From assembly GCA_963844235.1 (NCBI GenBank), contig CAWJNF010000003.1, positions 62,001 to 126,000 on the forward strand: 64,000 bases of DNA, given 5' to 3'. The position numbers were made by a program, and so were the translations under genes. Source of the stretch: CAWJNF01 sp963844235. GTDB lineage: Bacteria > Actinomycetota > Thermoleophilia > Gaiellales > Gaiellaceae. Shown piece after piece: positions 1 to 10,587 of this stretch. The number at the start of each line of letters is the position of its first letter. Position 1 is the stretch's first letter. A model generated the notes under the pieces. That model saw only the letters and a program-made list of their open reading frames with translations, did not search any database and was not told the DNA's origin.

Positions 1-1
1 C

Positions 2-1216
2 GAGCGGCTCCGCTGCCCGCGCAGGGGACTGATCGGCCCGTGGGGCCACGCCTACCCGGAGGAGGGCATCCCCGGCCCGGCGATCGGCTTTCTCCAGGAG
101 GCGGTACGCTGGTGGGACCACTGGTTGAAGGGCGACGACACAGGGATCATGGACGAGCCGATGCTCCGAGCCTGGATGCAGGAGCCGATCGAGCCGGCTC
201 CCTTCTGCACCGAGCGGCCGGGGCGGTGGGTAGCCGAGGCGCACTGGCCGTCGGAGCGCATCGAACGACGCAGTGTTCCGCTCGAGTTCCCGGCCGAACG
301 GATCCGGGGCGCCGACCCCACCGCGCTCGACCACGGTGAGTGGTGCCCGTACGGGCGCGGCGCCGAGCTGCCGACCGACCAGCGGGCCACGGACGGGCTT
401 TCGCTCTGCTGGACGTCCGACCCCTTCGAGGAGCGGCTCGAGATCCTCGGCATCCCGGAGGTGACGCTCGAGGTCGCCTCCGACCGCCCGCGCGCCCTCG
501 TCGCTGTGCGCCTCTGCGACGTGGCGCCGGACGGCGTCTCCTCGCTCGTCACCTACGGCGTGCTCAACCTCGCGCACCGCGACAGCCACTCGCGTCCCGA
601 GCCCTTGAGAAGGGATCACAGATACTCGATCAGAGTGCGGCTGAACGCGATCGCGCACGCCATCCATCCCGGTCACCGGCTTCGCGTCGCCGTCTCGCCG
701 ACCTACTGGCCGCATGTCTGGCCCTCCCCGGAGCCGGTGACGCTCTCGGTCTTCGGCGGCAGCCTCGAGCTGCCGGTACGGCCGCCGGACGAGGAGGACG
801 ACGCTCTTCCCGCCTTCGGCCCGCCGGAGGCGGCGCCCCCGCCCACCTACGAGATCCTGCGCCGGCCCACGACCGAGCGCGGTACGACAAAGGAGCTCTC
901 GTCGGGGCGCACGGAGCTTCGCTTCACGATCGACTACGGCGGCCGGCGACGGCTGACGGCGAGCGGCGCCGAGTTCGAGGTCTTCGGCCCGAACGTCTTC
1001 TCCATGGTCGACGGTGACCCGCTGAGCGCGTTCATCCGGTGTGAGCGCCTCGACGGCTTCGGGCGCGGGGACTGGCAGACGCGTGTGGAGACGGTCAGCA
1101 CGATGTCGGCCGACGCGAATGCCTTCCACGTGACGAACGCGCTCGAGGCCTACGAAGGCGACGTCCGCGTCTTCGCGAAGACGTGGACGCGGAGCGTCCC
1201 GCGCGACCTCGTCTAA
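2..1216 (+). CDS. CocE/NonD-family hydrolase, C-terminal part (cut by window edge)
   Basis: The frame is open from base 2, so the N-terminal half with the catalytic Ser lies outside the window. What remains starts near the end of the alpha/beta hydrolase core (GLIGPWGHAYPEEG, the region carrying the catalytic His; then FLQEAVRWWDHWLK) and continues through the C-terminal jelly-roll domain typical of CocE and X-Pro dipeptidyl-peptidase S15 proteins (CDVAPDGVSS, GHRLRVAVSPTYWP). It ends in SVPRDLV, the same ending as the two close paralogues at 10588 and 18908. Family members hydrolyse esters or amides; the substrate here is unknown. A solute-binding lipoprotein follows 57 bases downstream after a strong AGGAGGAG site, suggesting a transport-hydrolysis unit. 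The internal ATG at 149 is not the real start, since homology extends upstream of it. Confidence 0.85.
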   Translation, partial: ERLRCPRRGLIGPWGHAYPEEGIPGPAIGFLQEAVRWWDHWLKGDDTGIMDEPMLRAWMQEPIEPAPFCTERPGRWVAEAHWPSERIERRSVPLEFPAERIRGADPTALDHGEWCPYGRGAELPTDQRATDGLSLCWTSDPFEERLEILGIPEVTLEVASDRPRALVAVRLCDVAPDGVSSLVTYGVLNLAHRDSHSRPEPLRRDHRYSIRVRLNAIAHAIHPGHRLRVAVSPTYWPHVWPSPEPVTLSVFGGSLELPVRPPDEEDDALPAFGPPEAAPPPTYEILRRPTTERGTTKELSSGRTELRFTIDYGGRRRLTASGAEFEVFGPNVFSMVDGDPLSAFIRCERLDGFGRGDWQTRVETVSTMSADANAFHVTNALEAYEGDVRVFAKTWTRSVPRDLV

Positions 1217-1273
1217 TGCAGTGTCTCGGACGTCTCGTGAATCATTCGACGGTCTGCTTCCCTAGGAGGAGAG

Positions 1274-3025
1274 ATGACCCGGCATGAACGACGGATCGAC
1301 GACCTCACGGGCGCCTACCGCGCCCGCAGGATCGACCGGCGCCAGTTCCTCCAGCAAGCCGCGGCACTCGGGCTGACGGCGAGTGGCGCGGCCGCACTGC
1401 TGGCGGCGTGCGGTGGCGACGAGGCGGCCACGCCCGCCGACGAGACAACGGCCACGGGGGCAACCACAAGCGCGGCCGCGACCACCGCGCCCGAGACGGC
1501 GGCCGCGCCGCCGGCGGAGACGGCGGCCGCGCCTTCCGGCGGGACATTGACGATGCGGCTACTCAACGACATCGTGAACCTGGACCCGGCACTCTGGACA
1601 TCAGCCGCGGACGACCAAGTGTTCGTGAACATCTCGGAGGGCCTGGTCACGTACAAGCCGGGCACGGTCGAGGTCGTGAACATGCTGGCGGAGGAGTTCG
1701 AGTCGTCGCCGGACGGCCTGCGCATCGCTTCAAGCTGAAGGAGGGCATTCCGTTCCACGGCGGCTACGGTGAGGTGACCGCCGAGGACGTGAAGTACTCC
1801 TTCGAGCGGATCGCCGGGCTGAACACGCCGAAGCTCGACTCCCCTATCGCGGGCGACTGGGCGACGCTCCAGGAGGTCAGGGTCGGCGGGCACGTACACG
1901 GTGAGATCATCCTGAAGGAGCCGTTCTCGCCGCTGCTGACGACGACGCTCCCGGTCGGGAGCGGGCTCGTGCTCTCGAAGAAAGCGATCGAGGAGCGGGG
2001 CGAGGAGTACGGCGACGCATCCGATCGGCAGCGGCCCGTACGAGTTCGTGAGCTGGTCGCCGAAGCGGAGATAGTCTCGACGAGGTTCGCCGACTACGGC
2101 GGCGCTGGCTCGGGATGCCGGAGCGCCGTCCGAGTGGGACGAGCTCTGCTGACTCATCCCCGTCGATGAGGACAACGCCGCGGAGATCGCGATCGAAACC
2201 GGCGAGATCGACTTCGGCGAGGTCTCGAACCGTTGGGTCGAGCGTTTCGAAGGCAACGACGAGTTTGGCACCGCTGTGGGCCGGACGACGCTCGACTTCC
2301 GGTGGATCGGGATGAACGTCAGGACCCGAACTCGAGGACATCAACGTGCGTCGCGCGATCCGGTAGGCGATCGACGTCCCCTCGCTGATCGAGGTCGGCT
2401 TCACGGCAAGTGGCCAGCGGGCTCGCGCGATCGTCGCCCAGGGATGCCGATCGGTTACTGGGAGGACGCGCCGCAGTCTACGAGCGCGACGTCGAGCAGG
2501 CGCAGAGTCTTCCTCGACCAGGCCGGCGTCTCGAGCGCTCGATCTAAGCTCACGTACAAGCGTACTCCACCGCGGAGAAGGGCGGCAAGGAGACCGGCGA
2601 GGTCGTCCAGGCCAACCTGGCCGAGATCGGTGTCACGGTCGAGATCGAAGCCGACCGACTCTGCCGTCCTGAACGAGATCGGTGACAAGGGCATAACTCG
2701 GCCTCCAGCTCTTCCACGTCGCCTTCACGAACAACCCGGATCCCTCCTGGTCGACGGTCTGGTTCATTTGCGAGCAGATCGGGCATGGAACTGGATGAGC
2801 TGGTGCAACGAGGAGTACGACCGGCTCCACCTTGCCGCGCTCAAGGAGCCCGACCAGCAAGAGCGCCACGACATGTACATCCGGATGCAGGAGCTCTGGG
2901 ACGAGGCCGCGCACACGCAGTTGGATCGCCTACCGAACGAAGTCTCTTCGCCGACGGCCCGGCCTCGAGCCCGCAATCGCGCCGGACGGGCGCTTCGATG
3001 CGCCTGGGCCTTCCGCTCGGCGTAG
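1274..3025 (+). pseudogene. Family-5 solute-binding lipoprotein (peptide ABC transporter), multiply frameshifted
   Basis: It begins at ATG 1274 after AGGAGGAG, with a Tat signal (DRRQFLQ at about residue 21) and lipobox LAAC, followed by a low-complexity Ala/Thr linker. It is a paralogue of the intact binding protein at 20942-22681. Matching blocks are spread over three frames: TYKPGT..EVVNMLAEEF ends at 1738, FKLKEGIPFHGGYGEV resumes near 1733 in another frame, SGPYEFVSW near 2030 is in a third, and the WIGMNV and PDGR segments carry on to the stop at 3025. Besides several 1-base shifts there is an in-frame TAG at 2364-2366 where the intact copy has a Tyr codon. Total length (1752 nt) is close to the intact paralogue (1740 nt), so the shifts nearly cancel. 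If functional it would bind oligopeptides or similar solutes at the cell surface; no permease or ATPase gene is nearby. Confidence 0.8.
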
Positions 3026-3028
3026 TCG

Positions 3029-4270
3029 ATGGCAGAGCGCGCAGATGCAGTCGTCGTCGGCGGGGGCATCCTGGGAGCGTCGGCTGCGGCGCACCTGCTC
3101 GAAGCCGGCGTCGCCGACGTGCTCCTGCTCGAGCGCGATCGTGTCGGGCAGGCGACCTCGAGCGCGGGCGCCGGCTTCGTCGGCCTCTGGGCACACGGCT
3201 ACCTGCCTGCCTGGAAGGACGAGGAGCTCGAGGTGGAGCGCTACGGGCTCGATTTCTACCGCGGGCTCGCCGACGAAGGGTACGAATTCGGCTACAAGCA
3301 GAACGGCAACCTCTGGGCCGCCACGAACGACGACGCCTGGCGGTCGTTCCTCGAGCCGATCGCGAGCCACGAGGGCGTGCCCGAGCGCAAGGTCCTCGGC
3401 CCCGAGGAGGTCGAGGAGGTCACCGGAATCATCCCTGCACGGGCAGTGGTCGGCGGCGTTCTCTTCCCGAACGGCTGCCAGGTCTCCGCGCCGGAGGCGA
3501 GCGAGGCGGTCGCCGCGCGCTTCGCCGGGCGGGGCGGCCGCGTCGACGTGCGCCGGCCCGTCGAGCGGATCGTGGTCGAGAACGGCCGCGTCGTCGCCCT
3601 CGAGACGCAGCGCGGCCGGGTCGACACCGAGATCGTCGTCCTCGCCGCGGGCGCCTGGACGAACGCGCTCCTCGGGCAGCTCGGGGCCTGGGCGCCGATG
3701 GTCCCGCTCGTCCAGTCGCGCATCGTGACCGAGCCGCTCGGGGTGCCGCCGACCATGCCCACGCTGATGCTGCAGGAGTTCTCGTTCATCTGGCTGCGCG
3801 AGGAGAACGGCGGTCTGCTCTGGGGCTCGAGCTACGAGGAGGCCCCTCGGCTCGCGTTCCTCGACGAGTCTCCTCCGGACCGCTTCGACAACCTGCCGCT
3901 CGACGGGGTGTTCAAGGTGCAGCGGGACGGTCTCGAGGCCTCGACGGCGATCCCCGTGCTGGCGCGCTACCGGAGCATGACCGTCGCGCAGGGCGCGCCC
4001 TGCTACACCGCCGACCTGCGGGGGATCGTCGGCCCGGTGCCGGAGATCGAGGGCCTCTACGTCCTCGGTGGATGCAACGAGGCCGGCATCACGCACGGGC
4101 CCGGCTGGGGCAAGCTCCTCGCCGAGCTGATCGTCGACGGGTCTGCCTCGCTCACGGACGCCGACGTCTTCCGGCTCGACCGTTTCGGCGCGCAGTGCCG
4201 AACCGGCGCGGACGTCGTCGCGGGCATGCACGAGGTCGTGGGCTCGATCTTCGCCGGCAGCGCGATCTGA
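3029..4270 (+). CDS. FAD-dependent amino-acid/sarcosine-type oxidase (DAO family)
   Basis: This 413-residue intact protein starts three bases after the preceding stop. The N-terminal ADP-binding motif VVVGGGILGASAAAHLLEAG (residues about 9-28) and the acidic end of the second strand (LLLERD) mark FAD binding. GNLWAA, VLAAGAWTN and the C-terminal LRGIVGPVPEIEGLYVLGGCNEAG..HGPGWG block are typical of the DAO fold (D-amino-acid, sarcosine and glycine oxidases, or dehydrogenases). It would oxidise a secondary or primary amine of an amino acid to the imine. Coupling to the binding-protein gene and a CocE hydrolase suggests it works on an imported, hydrolysed amide or peptide product. The substrate cannot be read from the sequence. 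No signal peptide is seen, so it is probably cytoplasmic. Confidence 0.88.
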   Translation: MAERADAVVVGGGILGASAAAHLLEAGVADVLLLERDRVGQATSSAGAGFVGLWAHGYLPAWKDEELEVERYGLDFYRGLADEGYEFGYKQNGNLWAATNDDAWRSFLEPIASHEGVPERKVLGPEEVEEVTGIIPARAVVGGVLFPNGCQVSAPEASEAVAARFAGRGGRVDVRRPVERIVVENGRVVALETQRGRVDTEIVVLAAGAWTNALLGQLGAWAPMVPLVQSRIVTEPLGVPPTMPTLMLQEFSFIWLREENGGLLWGSSYEEAPRLAFLDESPPDRFDNLPLDGVFKVQRDGLEASTAIPVLARYRSMTVAQGAPCYTADLRGIVGPVPEIEGLYVLGGCNEAGITHGPGWGKLLAELIVDGSASLTDADVFRLDRFGAQCRTGADVVAGMHEVVGSIFAGSAI

Positions 4271-4274
4271 CGCT

Positions 4275-4487
4275 CTAGAAGAAGTCCCTGTCGCTCGCGA
4301 CATCGATTGCGGGGGCCGAGATCCAACGCAGACGGCGTCTCAGCAATTCTCCACCCGTCACGTAGGAGAGAAGCGAGCCCCCGCGCCTGCGCTTCGGCGC
4401 GACGGGGCGTAGGCGGGGCTGGGCCGCACGGAGCAGGTCCTCTCTGTGGGCGTCCGCCAGGAGCGTGAGCGCGTGGTAGCTGTACAT
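4275..4487 (-). CDS. Small conserved-looking hypothetical protein (70 aa)
   Basis: ATG at 4487, transcribed away from the BTAD regulator. The N-terminus reads MYSYHALTLLADAHREDLLR followed by a basic, Arg-rich middle. Very similar short basic proteins (Met-aromatic-His-Ala-Leu-like N-terminus) are, to my recollection, common in high-GC actinobacteria next to regulators. I cannot assign a function. The C-terminal part (about residues 40-70) is less protein-like. The stop lies five bases beyond the end of the convergent FAD oxidase gene. There are no membrane segments or Cys motifs. Confidence 0.5.
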   Translation of the reverse strand: MYSYHALTLLADAHREDLLRAAQPRLRPVAPKRRRGGSLLSYVTGGELLRRRLRWISAPAIDVASDRDFF

Positions 4488-4622
4488 CGGTTCTCCCTTC
4501 GGGCCGGCTGTGAGCTCGTCTGCCCTGGAAGGTGGCGTACCCGTGCTTGCAGCCGCTTGCTGATCGCCTTGCAGCCGCTTTCCAACGCAGGAGACGAGCG
4601 CAGCTCCGCCCCTTCCGCCCTG

Positions 4623-4638
4623 CTGTCAGAATCTGTCA
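4623..4638 (+). promoter_or_regulatory. Direct repeat CTGTCA upstream of BTAD regulator (possible SARP-type operator)
   Basis: CTGTCA occurs at 4623-4628 and 4633-4638, exactly one helical turn apart (10 bases), 30-45 bases before the GTG start at 4668. SARP/BTAD proteins characteristically bind short direct repeats spaced about one turn near the -35 region, so autoregulation is plausible. The rest of the 4488-4667 gap also holds a direct repeat CTTGCAGCCGCTT near 4553 and 4571, of unknown meaning. This is inference from pattern only. Confidence 0.35.
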
Positions 4639-4667
4639 ACGCCGCTGAGGCTTTCGCGGGAGGGCTC

Positions 4668-7600
4668 GTGGAGTTTCGCGTTCTGGGGCCGCTGGAAGTG
4701 GTCGAGGAGGGCCACCCCATCGAGCTGCACGGACGGCGGCAGCGGGCATTGCTCGCGTGTCTGCTCCTGCATGCGAACGAGGTCGTGGCGACCGAGCGGC
4801 TGCTCGATGACCTCTGGCCCGGCGGCGAAGACTCGAGGCTCGTCCACGTGTCGGTCTCGCGGGTGCGCAAGGCTCTCGGTGCGGAGCGGGTGCTCACCCG
4901 ACCGCCCGGCTACGTGCTTCGGGTGGGGGCCGGAGAGTGCGATCGCGAGGAGTTCGACGCTCTCGCGATGGAGGGACGAGCCGCTCTCCGGCATGGCCGG
5001 GCAGAAGAGGCAGGGACGCTTCTGCGCCGGGCGCTCGCGCTGTGGCGCGGGCCGGCGTTCGCCGACTTCGCATACGAGCCGTTCGCGCAGGCCGAGGCGG
5101 CCCGCCTCGAGGAAGCCCGGCTCGCGTGTCTCGAGGAGCGCGTGGAGGCCGATCTGGCGCTCGGGGAGCACGGCGAGCTCATCGGTGAGCTCGAGCGGTT
5201 GGTGCACGAGGAGCCGCTGCGAGAGCGGCTGCGCGCTCAGCTGATGCTGGCCCTGTACCGGTCGGGCCGCCAGGTGGAGGCGCTCGAGCTGTACCGGGAG
5301 ACGCGGCGTGTCTGGTCGGAGGAGCTCGGCATCGAGCCGGGGGCGGCGTTGCGGGACCTCGAGGCGGCGATCCTGCGCCAGGACGAGGAGCTCGAGCTAC
5401 CCGAAGCCGCCGCCCGAGCGCAGGAGCCCGACCAAGAGCATTCCGAGCCGCGTCGTAGCGTCCCGCCGGAGACCGAGCAGGCGGCCGGCACAGCACCGAG
5501 TGGCAGCCTGGCCCGCAAGACGGTCACGCTCGTTCTCGCCGAGGCGGGCCTGAAGGGCCCCACGGACGAGATCCTCGACCCCGAGGTTCGCCGGCGGATC
5601 GTCGCGCGCTATCTCGAGACTGCCTCGCAGGTGTTCTCGCTCCACGGCGCAAGCCTGGAACGACCGCTCGGCGACAACCTCGCCGCGATCTTCGGCGTCC
5701 CGAGACTGCACGAGGACGACGCCCTTCGTGCCGTGCGTGCGGCACTCGAGCTGCGGGAGGCAGTGGCCCGTCTCAACGAGGAGCTCGAGCAGGAGCGAGC
5801 AGTCGCGATCGACGTTCGCATCGGGATCGACACCGGCGAGGTCCTCGAGAGCGACCCGGCGTTCGCCCGAGGGGCTCGTGAGCGGGGAGGCGCTCGGAAG
5901 GGCCACCCGGCTCGCGCAGGCCGCCGGGGCCGGAGAGATCGTGATCAGCGAGGCCACCCACCGGCTCGTCCGCGACTCGGTCCGGACAGAGACGGCCGAA
6001 GCGGATCGTCCGAGGCGCGGCCGGTCGAGCGTTCCTCCTGCTCGATGTCGCTCGCCCGAGACGCCCCGAGGGTCCCGAGACCCCGTTCGTCGGGCGCTCG
6101 GCGCGAGCTCCGCGTGCTCGAGCAGGCGTTCGAGCGCGCCCGCAGCGATCGCACCTGTCACCTCGTCACGCTGCTCGGGTCACCGGGCGTGGGCAAGTCG
6201 CGCCTCGCGCGCGAGTTCTTGACCGGGCTCGGGGAGGACGCCCTCGTCCTTCGAGGGCGCTGCCTTGCCTACGGCGAGGGAGCGTTCGCCTCCGCGGCCG
6301 AGATCGTGCAGGCTGCGGCCGGCATCGCTGTCGACGACTCACCGGAAGAGGTGCGGACGAAGATCGCCGCCCTCGTCGGTGACGCAGGAGGTGAGGATGC
6401 CCAGATCGCTGGACCGCTTACCGCGCTCCTCGGCCTGTCCGACGCCCTCGCGCACACTCGCGAGGCCTTCTGGGCGTTCCGCAGGCTGCTCGAGGAGCTC
6501 GCGCGCGAGCGGCCGCTCGTCGTCGTCGTCGACGATCTGCACTGGGCACAGCCGCCGCTGCTCGAGCTGCTCGAGTTCGTGGCCGACTGGGCGCGCGAGG
6601 TCCCGATCCTTCTCCTCTGCCTCGCTCGTCCCGACCTCCTCGACGAGCGGCCACACTGGGGCGGCGGCAGGGCGAACGCCGGCTCGATCCTGCTCGAGCC
6701 GCTGGGCGAGCCCGAATCAGAGTTCCTGCTCGAGGGTCTCGGCGGCTCCGAGCCTGCCGGAAGCGGTCCGGCGGAGGATCGTCGAGACGGCGGAGGGAAA
6801 CCCGCTCTTCCTCGAGCAGCTGCTCGCCCATGCGAGCGAGGCTGCGGCAGGTGACGAGGAGGTCTCGATCCCGCCCACGATCCAGGCGCTGCTTGCCGCC
6901 CGCCTCGATGCCCTCGAGCCGCAGGAACGCGAGACGCTCGAGCGCGCGGCCGTCGTCGGTCAGCGCTTCTCGTTGGCGGCGGTCGCCGCGCTCCTTCCCG
7001 CCGCGCCGGCAGACCGCCTGCCGCAGCTGATCCTCGCGCTCGTGCGCAAGGAGCTCGTGCGCCCCGGTCCACCTGCCGCTGTCGGCCGAGGAGGTATTTC
7101 GTTTTCGCCACGCGCTCATCCGCGAGGCAGCCTACGAGCGAGTGCCGAAGGAGACGCGGGCGGAGCTGCACGAGCGCTATGCCGACTGGCTCGAGGAGAC
7201 GGCCGGCGAGCCGAGCGGCGAGCTCGAGGAGACGATCGGCTACCACCTCGAGCAGGCCTGCCGGCACTACGGCGAGCTCGGCCTGTCAGACGAGCGCACG
7301 CACCAGCTTGCGCGCCGCGCCTCTGTCCGGCTCGCCTCCGCCGGACAGGCTGCGGTCTACCGCGATACGCCGGTCGGCAAGCACCTTGCTCGAGCGTGCG
7401 GCCGCGCTGCTGCCGGCCGAAGACGCTGCCCGCCTCGAGATCCTGCCCGAGCTGGCCGAGGCGCTCTTCGTGGCCGGCAAGCTCGCGCAGGGACAGGCCG
7501 TCTGCGAGGAGGCGATCGAGGCGGCCGAGCGGCGGGGCGACCGCCGAATCCGCGCTCACGCGCTCGTCGTTCTCGTCGACTGGCGGCTCCTGACCGGCCA

Positions 7601-8560
7601 GGAGGGCAAGAGCGGATCGGGCACAACGCGTGGCAGAAGACGCGCGGGCGGTCTTCGAGGAGGCCGGGGACGAACTAGGCCTCGCCCGAGCGTGGAATCT
7701 GTTCGGTCAATCGGGTTGGGCGCGAGGACAGCATGAGTCCGGCTCACGCTGCGTTCGAACGAGCACTCGAGCACGCGCAGCGTAGCGCAACACGAGCGCC
7801 TGCAGGCGCAGATACTCGACTCTGCGAATTCCGCAGCTCCTGTGCGGACCAGCCCACGTCGACGAGGTCACCATGCAAGGCGAGCAAACGCTCGCTTGGG
7901 CCCGCGCCAACGGCAACCGCTACCTCGAGGCGAATACGCTTGGCCTTCCCACTCGGCCTCAGCGACGCGATGCGGGGACGCCTCGACAGCGCCCGCCGGC
8001 AGATCGCCGAGGCGAAAGCGATCCTCGAAGACCTCGGCCTGCTGCTGTGGCGCGCCCACTACGTTACGCAGCGGCCTACGTCGAGCTGCTCGCAGGCGAC
8101 CCGTCTGCGGCGGAGCGCGAGCTGGCGCGAGGGCGTACGAGCTCCTCGAGGCGACGGGCGACCGATACATGCAACCCTACAGCGCAGCGGGCATTGCCCT
8201 TGCGCTCTGCCGACAGAACCGTTGGAGCGAAGCTGACCACTGGAGCCACGGTGAGCGAGGAACTCGCGCCGGCGGACTCTGCGATCGCACCAGGGATGGT
8301 GGCGCATGCTGCTCGCACGAGCTGTGCTCGCCCACGAGGGACACCGGGAGGAAGTGCGCCGGCTCGCGCAGGAGGCGCGGCAGTGTTTCGTGGCACGGAC
8401 TGTCTTTTATCGTGCGGACATCTACGTGACCCTCGCCGAGGCGCTGCGCGAGGTCGGAGACACCGCCGCTGCCCGCGAGCAAGCGCGCGAGGCGCTGCGC
8501 ATCTACGAGCAGAAGGGCCACGTCGTCGGCGCCGCCAACGCGCGCGCACTGCTCGGCTGA
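4668..8560 (+). pseudogene. BTAD/SARP regulator fused to cyclase-like domain, AAA ATPase and helical repeats; frameshifted
   Basis: Start GTG 4668 follows a GGGAGGG ribosome site; the longer ATG start upstream is not supported. Domain order: winged-helix DNA-binding (VEFRVLGPLEVV, then GRRQRALLACLLLHANEVV), bacterial transcriptional activation domain (YEPFAQAEAARLEEARL to about residue 260), a nucleotide-cyclase-like domain (KTVTLVLAEAG, GDNLAAIFGVP, HEDDALRAVRAALE), a P-loop ATPase (GSPGVGKSRLAREF; Walker B LVVVVDDLHWAQ), then TPR-like helices to ALRIYEQKGH near the end. Coding shifts frame at about 5875, 6030, 6770, 7070, 7375 and repeatedly through 7600-8300, so no full-length product is made as written. 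The first metal Asp of the cyclase domain appears as Glu (VLAEAG where FAD is usual). Family members are large STAND-like transcription activators. Length (about 1297 codons) is normal. Confidence 0.8.
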
Positions 8561-8565
8561 GATCG

Positions 8566-10575
8566 TCAGGGGAAGGCCATCCCGAGCTCGGCCATCACGA
8601 AGGCGAGCCACTCCGGCGTCGAGCGCTCGGTCGTGCTCAGGTGGCCGGCATGCTCGAGGACGCGCAGCAGAATCGGGTGGCCGGAGGCGTTGGCCTCCTG
8701 CAGACGGGCCACGAGCTTCCGTCCCTGCCAGGCCGGGCAGCGGATGTCGGAGTCGCCGCAGACGACCAGCGTGGCCGGGTAGCGCTCCCCCGCGCGCACG
8801 TTGTGATACGGGGAGTAGGCGTGCAGGACGGGAGCGAGCTCCGGATCCGCCGGGTGGCCGTACTCGATCGCAAACTCGGCCGGATACGGGTCGCGAGCGT
8901 ATCGCATGAGGTCGACGAGCGGCACGAGCGGGACGACGACCCGGAAGAGGTCCGGCCGCTGCGTCAGGGCGGCGCCGGCGAGAAGCCCGCCGTTGCTCTC
9001 GCCGACGAGGCCGAGCCGGTCGACCGCGGTGACGCCCTCGGCGACGAGCGCCTCGGCGACGGCATAGAGGTCGTCGAAGGTGTGCTGCTTGCGTTCGAGC
9101 CGGCCGTCGTGCCACTGGCGTCTCGCCGAGCTCGCTGCCGCCACGCAGATGCGGGAGGACGAGCGCGCCGCCCGCCTCGACGAAGGGGGCCAACTCGGCG
9201 AGGTACGTGGGGAGCCCCCACGCGAGGTTCCAGCCGCCGTAGCCGTAGAGGAGCGCCGGCCCGGTCCCGGCCCGATCGGCCTCCGCGCTTCGGACGAGCC
9301 AGTAGGAGACGTCGGCGCCGTCGGCGCCCCTGCAGCGGCGCAGCTCGGAAACGACGTCCGGTAGCTCCGGGGCAGGCGGGCCGAGCACCTCGAGTCGTCG
9401 CTCGGCCAGGGCGTAGCGGTACAGGCAGGGGGGCCGGGAGAAGGTCGAGAAGACGAAGAGGAGCGCGTCGTCGGTGGCCGAGACCATCGGCTCGCTCAAC
9501 GCCTGGTAGCGGGTGAGGCTCGTCCCCACCGTGCCGTCGCCCGGTAGGGGTACCTCGTCCTCGAGCCGCCCGTCGAGGGAGTACAGCCGGATCCGCGAGC
9601 ACGGGTGTCGACGAGGTCGACGAGCGCGAGCCTGTCGGCGGCCAGGCAGGCGCTCCGCAGCACGCCGTCTCCCTGCGGGACGAGCTCGTGCCAGGTCGAG
9701 CGCTCGCGCGGGCTCTCGAGCGGTATCGACACGAGGCGCCCCCGCGGAGCGCCGTCGGTGGTGACCGCGAGGTAGCGATCGCCGTGGACGAACCCGGCAA
9801 ACGTGCCCGGGAGCCCGAGCAGGAACGGTCGCCATTCGCCGCCCTCGACGGCCCTGATCGCGTCCGGGCGAGGCTCGACCTCGCTCGAGACGGCCATCAC
9901 CCAGCGCCCGTCGGGGGAGACCTGCGGGAAGACGAACTCCTCGTCCTCCCGGACCGGGGCCGATTCGGGCAGCGCCGGCCGGTCGTCGCCGAGCCGGTGG
10001 AGGAAGATGTGCTTCTGCGGCCGCTCGGTGTCGGGGCCGAGCCCGGCGTTGTAGAAGAACCCGCTCGAGTCGGGGAGCCAGGCGACGACGCCGAACGAAG
10101 CGTGCGCGATGCGGTCGGGAAGGAGGCGTCCGGACTCGACCTCGAGGACGTGGAGGACGCTCTGCTCGTCGCCGCGTTGCGACAGCCCGAAGGCGACGTG
10201 GGCGCCGTCAGGGGCCGGAGAGAACCAGTCGAGCGACACCTCGGTGCCGGGGAAGGCGCTCGGGTCGACGATCGTCCGGCCACCGTCTCCGATCCTGGAG
10301 CCCACCGCGAGGACCGGCCCGCTTCCCGGCCCGCCGGCGACGAGGCGAAACCAGCGCTGTCCGTGCTGCGAGGGAACGAAGACGAGCGACTCGTGCCGCC
10401 GGCGCGCCGCCGCCTCCCGGAGCGGCTCGAGCGCGGGCAGGGCGCCGATCGTCTCGCGCGCGGCCGCGTCCTGGCGCTGCTGCCAGCTCCGGGTCTCGGG
10501 CGAGTCCTCCTCGAGCCAGCGGTAGGGGTCGTCGAACGTGACTCCGCCGATCGTGTCCACGACCGATACCGTCAT
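8566..10575 (-). pseudogene. Prolyl oligopeptidase (S9 family), two compensating frameshifts
   Basis: ATG at 10575 opens MTVSVVDTIGG..DDPYRWLEE, the classic N-terminus of prolyl oligopeptidases. A beta-propeller region follows (SPDGRWVMAV and similar blades). The catalytic domain carries YGYGGWN, GLVGESNGGLLAGA (nucleophile Ser), CGDSDIRCP (Asp region) and LEHAGHL (His). The frame changes near 9600 and near 9120; the total length of 2010 nt is an exact multiple of three, so the two shifts cancel and all motifs survive. As written the protein would be truncated in the propeller. The enzyme would cleave short peptides after Pro, in the cytoplasm (no signal peptide). It is convergent with the regulator gene (5 bases between stops), and its start is only 12 bases from the divergent CocE start at 10588, leaving promoters inside coding sequence. 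Confidence 0.85.
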
Positions 10576-10587
10576 GCCCGCAGGAGT

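Noticed and set aside
125..1216. ATG-initiated gene at the left edge
   Set aside because: Homology to CocE copies continues upstream of any ATG to the first base, so the gene is cut by the window rather than starting here.
2930..4303. Open frame of about 457 codons antisense to the DAO oxidase
   Set aside because: Shadow of an intact flavoprotein with clear FAD motifs.
4446..4667. Upstream extension of the BTAD regulator to ATG 4446
   Set aside because: The extra 74 residues have no homology and overlap the putative operator; GTG 4668 has a good GGGAGGG site and starts exactly at the conserved domain.
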